Origin: Megaleporinus macrocephalus
Taxonomy: Eukaryota; Chordata; Actinopteri; Characiformes; Anostomidae
DNA length: 64,000 nt
Direction: 5' to 3'
Assembly (NCBI GenBank): GCA_021613375.1
Contig: CM038702.1
Location: 26,338,349 to 26,402,348 of the forward strand
Shown here: positions 39,001 to 46,420 of the stretch, one piece after another
How positions within the stretch are numbered: the stretch's first letter is position 1
How the letters are laid out: the number at the start of each line of letters is the position of its first letter
Made by a program: the position numbers and the translations under genes
Notes under the pieces: generated by a model
The model's input: the letters and a program-made list of their open reading frames with translations, nothing else
Databases searched by the model: none
What the model was told of the DNA's origin: nothing

Positions 39001-42000
39001 CGTTATGGCTGGAGAGAAAAATAAAAAAATATCATTTAAGTCATCATGTCATTTAAACATATACAGGACCAGACAGTTTTTATGATCTAGATCTTCATTT
39101 TCAGGTGTAAGTTTAAAGGTTTTACAGTCGTGTAATGTGGCTGACACTAAGGATTCCAGAAGCATGGCCACAAAAACAGTCTAGATCAAAACCAAGAGAA
39201 GACATAATTGAAAACCAGGCTCGAGTCAAAATAAAAGACAAATTTAAAAGAGCTTGGCAAAAAGAGATAAACCAGAAGATAGAAAAGCAGGTCAATAACC
39301 AGAAGAGAGAATAAGTACTAAATACTCAGTTATACTGTGAAAGATCAAAGGCAATACTTCACTGTGAATGAAATTAGCAGACTAGTACATATACATACAG
39401 GTAAATGAGCTTCAGGTGTGTGTGGTGAGGAACTTCTATGATGGGCTGGTGGCCTGTTGGTGAGGGGTATTATTGGAGTCCAGTGGTCAATGGAAACAGA
39501 GCAAATCATCTGCCATTTTTATAATTGCTTTGGTTTAATTTGATAACAACTTAAAACATTGTAGATGAAAATACTGTATGATAGACTCCAGAAGATATAT
39601 CGGGATATTTTCTTTTTTTATTTAAAAAAAACGTAATAAATGATAAATAATATACTGTAAGCTTGTTCTAGAAATGATCTGCATGAAAATAGACCACAAC
39701 TTTTCAAGTTCAAGGCATTCTGGAAACAATAATAATAATTTCTAATAATATAAAAACATGTTTAAGTTTGTGTATAACATTTTAAATAATTTATTATATG
39801 ACTGGTAGTGCTATGTTATAAATGAATAATGTTATAAATGAATCAGTGAAAAAGAAACCATCATCATGTGCAGTGAGGGGTAAGAAGTCTGGTGGCTGTT
39901 AGAAGGTGTGAATTTAAATCTAGAGGGGACAAACGTCAGACTGTCACTTTAAATTCACAGCTTTAAATTCACTCTGCCTTTTTAACATGCGCGAGAGCGC
40001 AGTCTGGCGGGAATGAGGTTTTTTGTGTGTGTGTGTGTGTGTGTGTCTCTAAAAGCTGTCTCTGCTTTAAAAAGCCTCCTGCATCATGGCTAGAACTGTC
40101 ATTCTCTACCAGACTTTTCGACCGTGACAGTTTTATTATGCTGTCAGAAATGTGCACTTTTCTGAAGTTCAACTGTCACGCCTTCAAAATATAATTCCTT
40201 TTCACACACGGTGATCAGAAAGCTGCAACCAGCAGGGCTGATTCCGCTTACTCCAGAGGTTGTAATGAGAAACTTTCTCATTATATTTGTGGTGTAAGTT
40301 CTCATTAAGCCAAACACATGCTGGCGGCTGGGCTAAGTAGAAATTAATGGCCTTTTGTTACGAAATTTAATTGGATGTTTGTCATGTTTCAGAATAACTG
40401 CAGCACTAAAAACAGTAAAGTAGATTGTAGCTGTTGGGTGCTGCTTTTAACTTTTTCCACAGATTCTACCTACAAAGTTCACATCCAGCCTTTTTAATGC
40501 CAAAACAAAAAAGCATCTTGAAATGTCAATGTGATATTGTGATATGTAAACAACACAGCCAAAAAAGTCAATTTAAAAAAATATATATTTTAAGGAGTTT
40601 TCTTTCAATGAGTAATGCTACTCCTGAAGTAATGTTAGTCCTGAATCAACTCTGATGCTGTCTGACTTAAAAATAATCAGTGGCTTAAAAGCTGTTATGA
40701 CTACATTATTTATACCAAACCCTACCACAACTACCAAACTATAGCAAAAACTACCAAACCATTACAAAAACTACTAAACCATTTCAAAATATATTAAACT
40801 AGAGCAAAAATTACAAAAGCATATGAAAAACTACCGGGCATAGTGGTTAGCACTGTTGCCTCACAGCAAGACAATCCAGGTACGTGGCGTTTCATGTTCT
40901 CCCCGTACTTGAGTGGGTTTCCTCCGGGTACTGACTCTAAACTGCCCGTAGGTGTGAGTGTGTGCGTGAGTGTTTGGAATTGGCTCCAGCTTCCCCATGA
41001 CCCCAACTAGCAGGAGAAAGTGGAAGATGATGGATGGATGGATGGATGGATGGATGGATGGATGGATGGATGGATGGATGGATGGATGGATGGATGGATG
41101 GATGGATGGATGGATGGATGGATGGATGGATGGATGGATGGATGGATGGATGGATGGATGGATGGATGGATGGATGGATGGATGGATGGATGGATGGAAA
41201 ACTACCAAACTACCAAACCATATAGAAATCTAACAAAACCTCATCAAAAGCTACCAAACCATACCAAATACTACTAAACCTTAGCAAAAGCTACCAAACC
41301 ATACCAAATACTACTAAACCTTAGCAAAAGCTACCAAACCATACCAAATACCACTAAACCTTAGCAAAAGCTACCAAACCATACCAAATACTACTAAACC
41401 TTAGCAAAAACTACCAAACCATACCAAATACTACTAAACCTTAGCAAAAGCTACCAAACCATACCAAATACCACTAAGCCTTAGCAAAAGCTACCAAACC
41501 ATACCAAATACTACTAAACCTTAGCAAAAGCTACCAAACCATACCAAATACTACTAAACCTTAGCAAAAGCTACCAAACCATACCAAATACTACTAAACC
41601 TTAGCAAAAGCTACCAAACCATACTAAATACTACTAAACCTTAGCAAAAACTACCAAACCATACCAAATACTACTAAACCTTAGCAAAAGCTACCAAACC
41701 ATACCAAATACTACTACACTATAAAAAAACAATAACACAAACTACCAAATCATAGCAAAAACTACCAAACCATACCAAATACTACTAAACCTTAGTAAAA
41801 ACTACCAAACCATACCAAATACTACTAAACCTTAGCAAAAGCTACCAAACCATACCAAATACTACTAAACCATAGCAAAAGCTACCAGACCATACCAAAT
41901 ACTACTAAACCTTAGCAAAAACTACCAAACCATACCAAATACTACTAAACCTTAGCAAAAGCTACCAAACCATACCAAATACCACTAAACCTTAGCAAAA

Positions 42001-42797
42001 GCTACCAAACCATACCAAATACTACTAAACCTTAGCAAAAGCTACCAAACCATACCAAATACTACTAAACCATAGCAAAAGCTACCAGACCATACCAAAT
42101 ACTACTAAACCTTAGCAAAAACTACCAAACCATACCAAATACTACTAAACCTTAGCAAAAGCTACCAGACCATACCAAATACTACTAAACCTTAGCAAAA
42201 ACTACCAAACCATACCAAATACTACTAAACCTTAGCAAAAGCTACCAAACCATACCAAATACTTCTAAACCTTAGCAAAAGCTATTAAACCATACCAAAT
42301 ACTACTAAACCTTAGCAAAAACTACCAACCCATACTAAAAACTACCAAACCATAGTAACAATAAATTTAGATTTGGGCAAAGAAGCCGATGTTTATTTTC
42401 TCCAGTTTAAGCTGACGCAGCAGGAAACCTGATGTTACAACATACCAGCTATGTGTAGTAGCAGGCTTCATTGTAAATAAGATTCTTGCCTAAATGAGGG
42501 GGACAAAGACCTCAGACACATAAATTATAAAATATATGGGATTAACATAGTTATAAGCTTGTTTGTGAATTGTGTTCTCAGAGTGTGGAGGGGGAGCACC
42601 ATGAGAAAGCAGTGGAGCTGCTAAAAGCTGCTAAGGACAGCGTGAAGCTGGTGGTCCGCTATACCCCGAAGGTCTTGGAGGAGATGGAGGCTCGCTTCGA
42701 GAAGCTCCGCACAGCCCGCAGGCGCCAGCAACAGCAGCTACTGATGCAGCAACAGCAGCAGCAAAACCTCAACGCTCAGCAGAACCACATGTCGTAG
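2976..42797 (+). CDS. lin7a: lin7a, protein lin-7 homolog A (Veli/MALS), exons 2-5; 5' partial
   Basis: Small scaffold protein of the LIN-2/LIN-7/LIN-10 complex. It joins CASK/MPP-type partners through its L27 domain and membrane-protein C-termini through its PDZ domain, at epithelial junctions and synapses (family knowledge). Seen here: four exons, 2976-3094, 14682-14753, 34555-34764 and 42582-42797, with consensus AG/GT borders. They join in frame to 205 residues. The L27 domain spans visible residues 1 to about 50 (starts [13 protein letters not shown]). The PDZ domain spans about 75-160, with an intact GLGF loop ([10 protein letters not shown]). The protein ends in a Gln-rich tail, ...QQNHMS. 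The tail and the synteny with myf5 point to lin7a rather than lin7b or lin7c. The family is about 200-233 aa, so only about 20-27 N-terminal residues are missing; they lie in an upstream exon that joins by a phase-1 codon (G|AT, Asp). No frameshift or lost key residue is seen. Confidence 0.96.
3961..4440 (+). mobile_element. LINE 3' end, L2/CR1 group, 5'-truncated
   Basis: Residual coding reads like the tail of a fish non-LTR reverse transcriptase: [47 protein letters not shown]. The 3' end, AAAGCGCTATATAAGAATAAA followed by ATT repeats, is typical of L2/Maui-like elements. The early part is frameshifted, so the copy is dead. An (ATA)n run at 4447-4487 may descend from its tail. Confidence 0.75.
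5597..5642. repeat. (GT)n microsatellite
   Basis: An uninterrupted GT run of about 23 units. Confidence 0.97.
6190..6640 (+). pseudogene. Tc1/mariner transposase relic
   Basis: The DNA keeps stretches typical of fish Tc1-like elements: GGTTACAAAACCATCTCTAA, AGTTTGGACTCCACCAATCC, CAGGAGTGGTTGACCAACAA, CACTGAACAACAATGGTG, TGGAAAAATGTTTTG. These correspond to the paired-domain (HTH) and early catalytic parts of the transposase. Deletions and frameshifts break every frame. No matching terminal inverted repeats were found, so boundaries are approximate. Confidence 0.85.
7311..7373. repeat. (GT)n compound microsatellite, with nearby GA tracts
   Basis: GT repeats with CT interruptions. A GA-rich stretch follows at about 7438-7540, and further GA-rich patches lie at about 8380-8400, 8570-8600 and 8620-8715. 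Confidence 0.95.
9890..9936. repeat. (CA)n microsatellite
   Basis: An uninterrupted CA run of about 23 units. Confidence 0.97.
12508..13722 (+). mobile_element. non-LTR retrotransposon (Jockey/CR1-type), 5'-truncated and broken
   Basis: Encodes the C-terminal half of a reverse transcriptase. At about 12600 there is the catalytic-box segment [10 protein letters not shown], then [12 protein letters not shown] and, at 12872-13297, [18 protein letters not shown] and [13 protein letters not shown]. The frame breaks near 12830 and elsewhere. A segment of about 48 bp (CTACCAGCCTTACAGGACAT...) is duplicated in tandem at about 13068-13160. The 3' end is a UTR with AATAAACTTGATACTTGAAA and a short CTTGAAA microrepeat. 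Confidence 0.85.
14062..14398 (+). repeat. teleost dispersed repeat, LINE-like 3' tail
   Basis: Contains the common fish-repeat phrases AAAGTTTCTTCCTCCAGTCT, GAGGGAGTTTTTCTTGACAC and TAAAGCTGCTTTGTGACAAC, and ends TGTAAAAAGCTCTATACGAA-TAAATAA, like L2-group tails. No ORF. It sits inside the CCAAACA array. Confidence 0.6.
14682..14753 (+). CDS. lin7a: lin7a coding exon 3 (end of L27)
   Basis: 72 nt, phase 0 at both ends. The acceptor CATCAG ends at 14681 and the donor GTAAGA starts at 14754. It encodes 24 residues, [13 protein letters not shown]...ARATAK, the last L27 helix and the linker. A large minisatellite starts about 130 bp after the donor. Confidence 0.95.
14886..17630. repeat. 67-bp minisatellite, about 40 copies, two subfamilies
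   Basis: The main block (about 15360-17630) repeats a 67-bp unit (for example GAGTGAATGT at 16441 and 16508) with few variants: CTTT[C/T/A]ACAG, GAT[A/C]ATTTTGG, and CTGCAG or CTGATG. The first block (14886-15250) is a related 66-69 bp unit with a different second half (TTATACATTCTCACAGTAGT). No open frame of interest. It starts about 130 bp after the exon 3 donor of lin7a. Confidence 0.97.
19085..19330. repeat. possible transposon relic
   Basis: Phrases such as CGGGAGAATTCCCGGTGGGC and CTAGGCAATCACCAAGAGC resemble segments recurring in fish dispersed repeats. No boundaries or coding could be set. Confidence 0.3.
19941..20940. mobile_element. non-autonomous hAT element, 1,000 bp, intact ends
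   Basis: Begins TAGGGCTGGG and ends CCCAGCCCTA, a perfect 10-bp terminal inverted repeat. It is flanked on both sides by CTGGGTAT (19933-19940 and 20941-20948), a perfect 8-bp target-site duplication as hAT transposases make. Subterminal ATAACGATAATTATCG and GATTATCGTGAT motifs lie in opposite orientation. No transposase ORF inside, so it would need a helper in trans. Confidence 0.93.
21690..21945 (-). repeat. dispersed repeat, probable LINE 3' region in reverse orientation
   Basis: A-rich text with TTTATTG near its start and CAATAAATACAAAAGACATA inside resembles reverse-orientation non-LTR 3' regions common in teleosts. There is no coding support, so class and borders are uncertain. Confidence 0.35.
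22178..22202. repeat. (GT)n microsatellite
   Basis: A short uninterrupted GT run. Confidence 0.95.
23165..23449. mobile_element. hAT-type MITE, 285 bp
   Basis: Starts CAGAGTTGGGGGACTTGAC and ends GCCCCACCTCTG, inverted repeats with one or two mismatches. Flanks are CTTTACAG on the left and CTTTGACAG on the right, an 8-bp target duplication with one added base. The interior is rich in ACTTGAG/ACTTGCTTG-type words, typical of the fish family whose ends read CAGAGGTGGG. No ORF. Confidence 0.85.
24489..24604. repeat. small inverted-repeat element (copy A)
   Basis: Left end TCACTGTCCAATTAAATT and right end TTTTCATTGGACAGCGACGA are imperfect inverted repeats around about 80 bp. A related segment occurs at 33215-33275 (TTCTATAAAATTAG, TTGGAGATACTG, TTTGGACAGTGATGAT), which suggests a short dispersed family. 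No known class is assigned. Confidence 0.5.
25345..25478. repeat. tandem duplication containing (CA)n
   Basis: The segment GGGAGCCCAGTCTTTTCTAC ... CATCGACCGGTA occurs twice in tandem (25345-25415 and 25416-25478). Each copy encloses CA repeats; the first holds an uninterrupted run at 25362-25405. Confidence 0.9.
27180..27835 (+). mobile_element. L2-type LINE fragment with 3' end
   Basis: Residual coding, [32 protein letters not shown], and [17 protein letters not shown], is the hallmark C-terminal reverse-transcriptase region of fish L2/CR1 LINEs. It is cut by a stop and a frameshift after about 27,420. The 3' part ends ACACAAAGCACTTTTGTAAG ... AGCATCAGCTAAATGCCATAA, the typical L2 tail. 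A second copy of the tail is at 51,340-51,620. Confidence 0.88.
28234..29006. repeat. 36-bp minisatellite, about 21 copies
   Basis: Unit TAGTACAGCACAGTATACTC plus 16 bp (36 bp). Variants are ACTCTATAG/ACTCTTTAG/ACGCTATAG, and GTAACTC/GTGACTC with TATAGCAC. Near the right end the variants alternate to give a 72-bp dimer. The unit is a multiple of 3 and lacks a stop in one minus frame, so it mimics a 265-residue repeat protein on the - strand; this is not a gene. Confidence 0.97.
29287..29380 (+). repeat. unclassified dispersed repeat, copy 1
   Basis: The phrase TCACTGTATAA...GAGCTCCATGCTGCC...TATTGATGAATGCACTGCAATA...TTTCTGAGTGAA recurs with few changes at 46323-46420 (lin7a intron 5). No terminal structure was found. 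Confidence 0.65.
29411..29592. mobile_element. probable DNA-transposon MITE, about 180 bp
   Basis: Left end CAGCTTCATGCAAACATTTG and right end CCCAAACCTTTGCATTCAAC-TGCAC are imperfect inverted repeats. The ATGCAAA...TTTG(G)GC wording is common at ends of small fish elements. The target duplication is unclear. Confidence 0.5.
29740..30160. repeat. A-rich teleost dispersed relic
   Basis: An A/AC-rich, T-poor strand with AGAAC, GGAAAC and ACAAACAAGC words and an internal GACAGGTGAGACAGATAACA. This composition recurs at about 36584-36973 and 39150-39480. No ORF or ends were identified; likely old transposon remains. Confidence 0.4.
30340..30570 (+). mobile_element. tRNA-headed SINE, degenerate copy with doubled head
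   Basis: Shows A-box-like TGGAGTAGTGG and B-box-like GGTTGGATTCC, then GTGTGCATGTTCTCC and GTGGGTTTCCTCCGGGTA, ending in (GATG)n-like ATGGATGGATGAATGG. The start of the head (GCAGTGGTCAGCACGGTGG) is partly repeated. Compare the fuller copy at 44213. Confidence 0.75.
30653..30704. repeat. (TA)n microsatellite
   Basis: An uninterrupted TA run of about 26 units. Confidence 0.97.
30705..31034. repeat. AT-rich tandem duplication, about 150-170 bp unit
   Basis: Two diverged copies (about 30705-30870 and 30887-31034) share ATATGTTAATAT, GCATGAATGACTAATC, AATAAAGGTAGTATGTTAGC and GCTACTCT...TAGAATGACTT or its near match. Confidence 0.75.
33355..33620. repeat. common teleost dispersed repeat
   Basis: Phrases CACTGCAGCGCTGAAAATGA, TGAAGAACAGGGTGAAAGGA-GGC and GAGAAACAGACAG are widespread in fish genomes in this order. 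No coding or ends seen here. Confidence 0.6.
34555..34764 (+). CDS. lin7a: lin7a coding exon 4 (PDZ domain, N-terminal part)
   Basis: 210 nt, 70 codons, phase 0. The acceptor CATCAG ends at 34554 and the donor GTGAGT starts at 34765. It carries the PDZ carboxylate-binding loop GLGF, the [10 protein letters not shown] strand, and the [10 protein letters not shown] segment that ends exactly at the donor. Confidence 0.97.
34830..35225. repeat. degenerate array of about 21 bp (ACTATGAATTATTCAG type), copy 1
   Basis: Words such as AACTATGAATTATT, AATTATCCAGGAACAAC and ATTATTCAGGAACAAC recur at about 20-45 bp in a diverged array. The same words form a second array in myf5 intron 1 (57590-57815). 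Confidence 0.6.
36029..36059. repeat. (AT)n microsatellite
   Basis: A short AT run. Confidence 0.95.
36584..36973. repeat. dispersed relic with TGTAAC...GTGACA ends
   Basis: Begins TGTAACGCTCACGGAGACTG and ends GACAGGGTGTGACA, so the ends are weakly inverted. The interior is A-rich (AACAAGAAACAGAAAAACAA). It could be an old solo LTR or DNA element; no target duplication was found. Confidence 0.45.
39150..39480. repeat. A-rich teleost dispersed relic
   Basis: Composition and wording (AAAACCAAGAGAAGA, GCAGGTCAATAACCAGAAGA, GAGCTTCAGGTGTG) like other old fish repeats. There is no coding content and the borders are vague. Confidence 0.4.
40832..41198 (+). mobile_element. tRNA-headed SINE with expanded (GATG)n tail
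   Basis: Head GGGCATAGTGGTTAGCACTG, body GTGGGTTTCCTCCGGGTACT and TGGAATTGGCTCCAGC, then (GATG)n from about 41026 to 41198, about 43 copies. AAAACTACC lies on both sides, consistent with a 9-bp target duplication made by target-primed insertion, although the surrounding satellite also contains this word. Confidence 0.8.
41199..42350. repeat. 40-bp minisatellite, about 28 copies
   Basis: Unit CTACCAAACCATACCAAATA plus CTACTAAACCTTAGCAAAAG (40 bp), with a few point variants. A looser version of the same words (ACTACCAAACC) lies before the SINE from about 40715. It ends about 230 bp before lin7a exon 5. One strand is almost free of G. Confidence 0.97.
42582..42797 (+). CDS. lin7a: lin7a coding exon 5 (PDZ end and Gln-rich C-terminus)
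   Basis: 216 nt: 71 codons and the stop TAG at 42795-42797. The acceptor TTCTCAG ends at 42581. It starts [18 protein letters not shown], closes the PDZ fold with VKLVVRYTP, then has a charged helix ([16 protein letters not shown]) and a Gln-rich tail. The TAG is followed at once by GTGAGG, a good donor, so the stop codon is the last codon of the exon. Confidence 0.95.
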   Translation, partial: SVEGEHHEKAVELLKAAKDSVKLVVRYTPKVLEEMEARFEKLRTARRRQQQQLLMQQQQQQNLNAQQNHMS

Positions 42798-42815
42798 GTG
42801 AGGCTTTTCATTGCT

Positions 42816-43074
42816 TTAAAGCGATAGTTCAGCAAAAAGTCAAGTCACACTAGTTTCCCCGCTTATCTCAAACTTTCCACCAAGTTTGCTTCTTTAGTGT
42901 TTTTCATACTCTTCCATCAAACGGGATACATCAGTCTGTTTAGGTAACTTACAGGGTAGACATACAGGGTTTCTGACATTCACATACATAACGGCCATCT
43001 CAAAGACGCAAGTCTGTGCAAGCCAGATGGGGGAAATTGTGTAAATTAAATTTTTTGCTGAACTATTGCTTTAA
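42816..43074. mobile_element. MITE with TTAA flanks, about 259 bp
   Basis: Left AGCGATAGTTCAGCAAAAA and right TTTTTTGCTGAACTATTGCT are inverted repeats with one mismatch in the first 19. TTAA stands at both outer edges (42816-42819, 43071-43074). The AAAG[G/C]GATAGTTCA start is typical of an abundant teleost DNA element. No ORF. It begins 18 bp inside lin7a intron 5. Confidence 0.85.
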
Positions 43075-44212
43075 TGTCCCCTGGAGGCACCCCAGCTGGC
43101 CCTTTTTCCCATGGTCAGGAGGGGGCACCAGAGGGCTTGCATGGTCTGGAACCATGCACTGCCACTCACCAGAAGATTAAGGAAGCATTGTGTTTAGCAC
43201 AAAGTGCTATTGTGCTCGGCCTGTGTTGTGTAATCACACTGTGATCATAATGGTTTGGCTGCACTGTATACTTGGCTTTGTAAGAATGATTACATCACAT
43301 AGAGGGCACATTTATAAGAGCATAACTGCTAGACACAGTGTGATTGGCAGAGAGGCATTGTATAAGTACCAGTAGACCCCTTAAAGTCATGTGTCATTCA
43401 GTGTTTAGTGTTGTGCCCACATCAGGAACTCTGGGCTGCTATCATGTTCTTTGGTAAACTGAAATGTTATACATTCTGCTGTATGAACATTTCCAACAAA
43501 TGATGGATCCTCTGAATTACAAGATCTCTAAGGAGCCAAAGTATGACTGTTGCTACATGCAAGCTAACACTGCTCCGCACTAAATATCGTAAAACTGGCA
43601 ATCAGCAAGCTTTACCAAATGTGGCAGTGTAAGGCTGAGTAGCTGATGTCGGTATATAACAGTGCTTTAATGTGCATGTGTAGCATTATTTGACATTTTG
43701 ACTGCTAAACGAATTCAGAGGATCTAATGAAATTACCTTACGTTTACCTTACGTTGCGAAAGCAGCAATGTTGAAAAACTCCATGTTTCTGTTATGGAGT
43801 AAACCATTTTAGATCTGGAGCTCCTAACAGAGCATGACACCAACAGCAGAATGACAGTCGACTTCATCTATGGGTCTATGTCCCAGTAATGCTACTGCGA
43901 ATCAATCTCTTTAAACATCACCCTAAAATATTTGACTGTAACCTAACAGCAACAACTAGCGGTAAAAAAGTGACAACCAGACGGAAGTAACAAGTTTGAT
44001 ACAAATAACAAGCCTGGCGAAAAGCATTGTAGCACCTTGTAGCACCTTACACAACAAGAAAACCAAACCGCCTCCGTCGCAATCCATTACTGTCCACCAA
44101 GCAGGGGTGGCAGAGCGCAGGTTTGATGGACACACTGTTTCTATAGTTGTCACATTGTACTGATGTATTACCTTAAACACAGTTTTTTTAAGTTTGTTGT
44201 TGCTTGTATATG

Positions 44213-44566
44213 GCGGCACGGTGGTGTAGTGGTTAGCACTGTCGCCTCACAGCAAGACAATCTGGGTTTGATTCCCAGTCCGGGTCTTTCTGTGTGTAGT
44301 GTGCATGTTCTCCTCGTGCTTGAGTGGGTTTCCTCCAGGTACTCCGGTTTCCTCCCGCATGTCCAAAGACGTGCATGATAGGTTGATTGGTCACTTTAAA
44401 TTGCCCGTAGGCATGAGTGAATGTTGGCCATGCGATGGACCGGCAAACTGTCCATGGTGTTCCCCTGCCTTTGCCCGATGAGGCTGGGGCGAAGGTAGCT
44501 ACAGCCCCCCTGTGACCCTGACTAGCAGGATTAAAGGGCAGATAATGGATGGGTGGATGTTGTTTG
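44213..44566 (+). mobile_element. tRNA-headed SINE, nearly full copy
   Basis: The head folds into a tRNA-like order: the pol III A box TGGTGTAGTGG (44222-44232) and B box GGTTTGATTCC (44265-44275), spaced as in tRNA genes. Then follow TGCATGTTCTCCTCGTGCTT, GTGGGTTTCCTCCAGGTACT, GCGATGGACCGGCAAACTGT, CTGTGACCCTGACTAGCAGG and a short GATGG tail. Likely mobilised by an RTE-type LINE, inferred from the tail. Confidence 0.85.
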
Positions 44567-46322
44567 TTCAAAACATGGTTAAATAAGCCAAGTAATGGAT
44601 GAGGAGAAGCTAATGATGTGAAGAAAAGACAGATGTATCCTCTATGCTTTTTAGATAGCGAGAGTGACCTGCTGAGGCAAATCTACTGGCCCACTTTTTG
44701 GTCAGCATTTCCTGAACAGCCCACTGGTGGTTATACAGAGTCCAGTTGAGTTGTTTTCCATCCATTTCCTTTAGTTAGTTAGTGCAGAACAGTAATGGGG
44801 GTGCTCTGAGGGTGGAGTGAGTATACAGTCAGTGGGCTACCAATCTTATTAATCTAGCAGACTGATATATGCTTGCTCTCTGGGACCGTTATCTAAATGA
44901 GACAGAGGTTATTGCTGGACTCCTACAGGAGGTTGGTTAGTAAATCAGTTTTACGTTTGCTATCACCTGCCAATATTGCATTGAGATGTGTTACACCATT
45001 GTGACATCATTGTAAAATCTATTAATAAATACAAATATTAAAAAGGTGATATAATAACAGTAATATATTGGAGATACTACTATTCCAGGAGACATGATCT
45101 ACTAAACCTGGCAATATCTTATAGGATAGCACTCCCACTTCTGTATTATTGCCTAATTGGAACGTATAATATTTAGTATTTCTGAATCCTTCTAGATGAA
45201 CTAATTTCTTCATAATTTTAATGTCTTCATTATAATTCTTAATATAATAGTAGCAGGTTTCATTTATGAGCAGATAGTAGAAATGCTTTGCATCCACTGT
45301 ACTTCTCACTGTACACTGTCATAGGGTTGGCTCATTTAATGGATTTCATGGTTGCGTGGTTGATAATAATTCATGATATCCGCAACAAAAAAGAAAAGCA
45401 ATTACATTTTCTCTTATCTGATACGCTGGTAAATATTCAGCGTGTATTCAGCATTCCATTATCATGGAAATTAGGCACACGATGTAAGCTTTTATCCTAA
45501 TCACCAACAAGGGTCAAACAAACAAAACAGTGTACTGTCTTTCAAACATCATGGGGTGAATGTTAATAAAACTTGTTTGCATTTTTTAAATGGTAAATGA
45601 ATGATGGTGTTGTATAGTGCTCAAGAAAACATAGACAACATTATAAGAGCACAGCTAAATAGATGCAACTGGTCATCTAAATACAGAGACTCTGCTTCAT
45701 ACAGAGACTCAGAGTGCAGAAAAGCAGAATCCTATGTAGTTCAGGACTAAAGCTTCATCCTTGTCCAGGACATCTTGTTTCTTTGTCCAAGAAAGGGCTG
45801 ATGATTTGAGCCAGGCCTCATTGCCTACAACTGCTATTGAGTACCAGTATGCATGCACTACAGCAGACAAACCTGACCCCAGAACAACCATCTTTAAATG
45901 AAACTGTAACCACAAATAGTGGCATTCATTTCTCTGTAAGGAAATCTTGAGAAAGCATTCAGATCTTCTAAAGCTGGAAGTTTTGTGACTCATTTTGCAG
46001 TTGAGCAGCCAAGAAACAATATAACAGAGAAACAATTTTGCTGATCCATACAAATGTGAAGATTAAAATACAAAAACCTGGGCTTGCTGCCAGGGCGGCT
46101 TTGTCGAATGTGTGGTTGTGATGTTATTGGTCCGACTGACTTTCTTGTCTTTTGTCTTTTTACTGTCAGTCAAGCCCAACATATCGATCCACTGCTCATG
46201 TTTGTGTGTCTCCTTCAACCCTTTTAGGTTGTCGATGTCTTAGGTCACATCAAAGGAAGTTGTACATGAAAGAAAAAGTATCCTGAGAATGCTGCATACC
46301 TACTTTTATTTTGAGTCTTCAT

Positions 46323-46420
46323 TTCTGTCACTGTATAACAGAAGCTCCATGCTGCCCTTATTGTTGGATGCACTGCAATAGTTTCTGAGTGAACACATTC
46401 AGTTTTGCAATTCACATACC
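46323..46420 (+). repeat. unclassified dispersed repeat, copy 2
   Basis: Same order of words as 29287-29380: TCACTGTATAA, AGCTCCATGCTGCC, GATGCACTGCAATA, TTTCTGAGTGAA. Confidence 0.65.

Larger units (their letters stand above)
34765..42581 (+). other. lin7a: lin7a intron 4
   Basis: 7.8 kb between GTGAGT and TTCTCAG. It opens with a degenerate tandem array of about 21 bp, carries two A-rich dispersed relics, and ends with a SINE in a 40-bp satellite that stops about 230 bp before exon 5. About 37,000-39,150 and 39,480-40,680 show nothing recognisable. Confidence 0.8.

Noticed and set aside
41020..41277. ORFs of MDGW or HPSI repeats on both strands
   Set aside because: Translations of the (GATG)n SINE tail; every frame stays open because the 4-bp unit has no stop.
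44213..44290. True tRNA gene
   Set aside because: A and B boxes are present, but the cloverleaf is imperfect and the sequence continues into a SINE body with a GATG tail and has diverged copies at 30340 and 40832.
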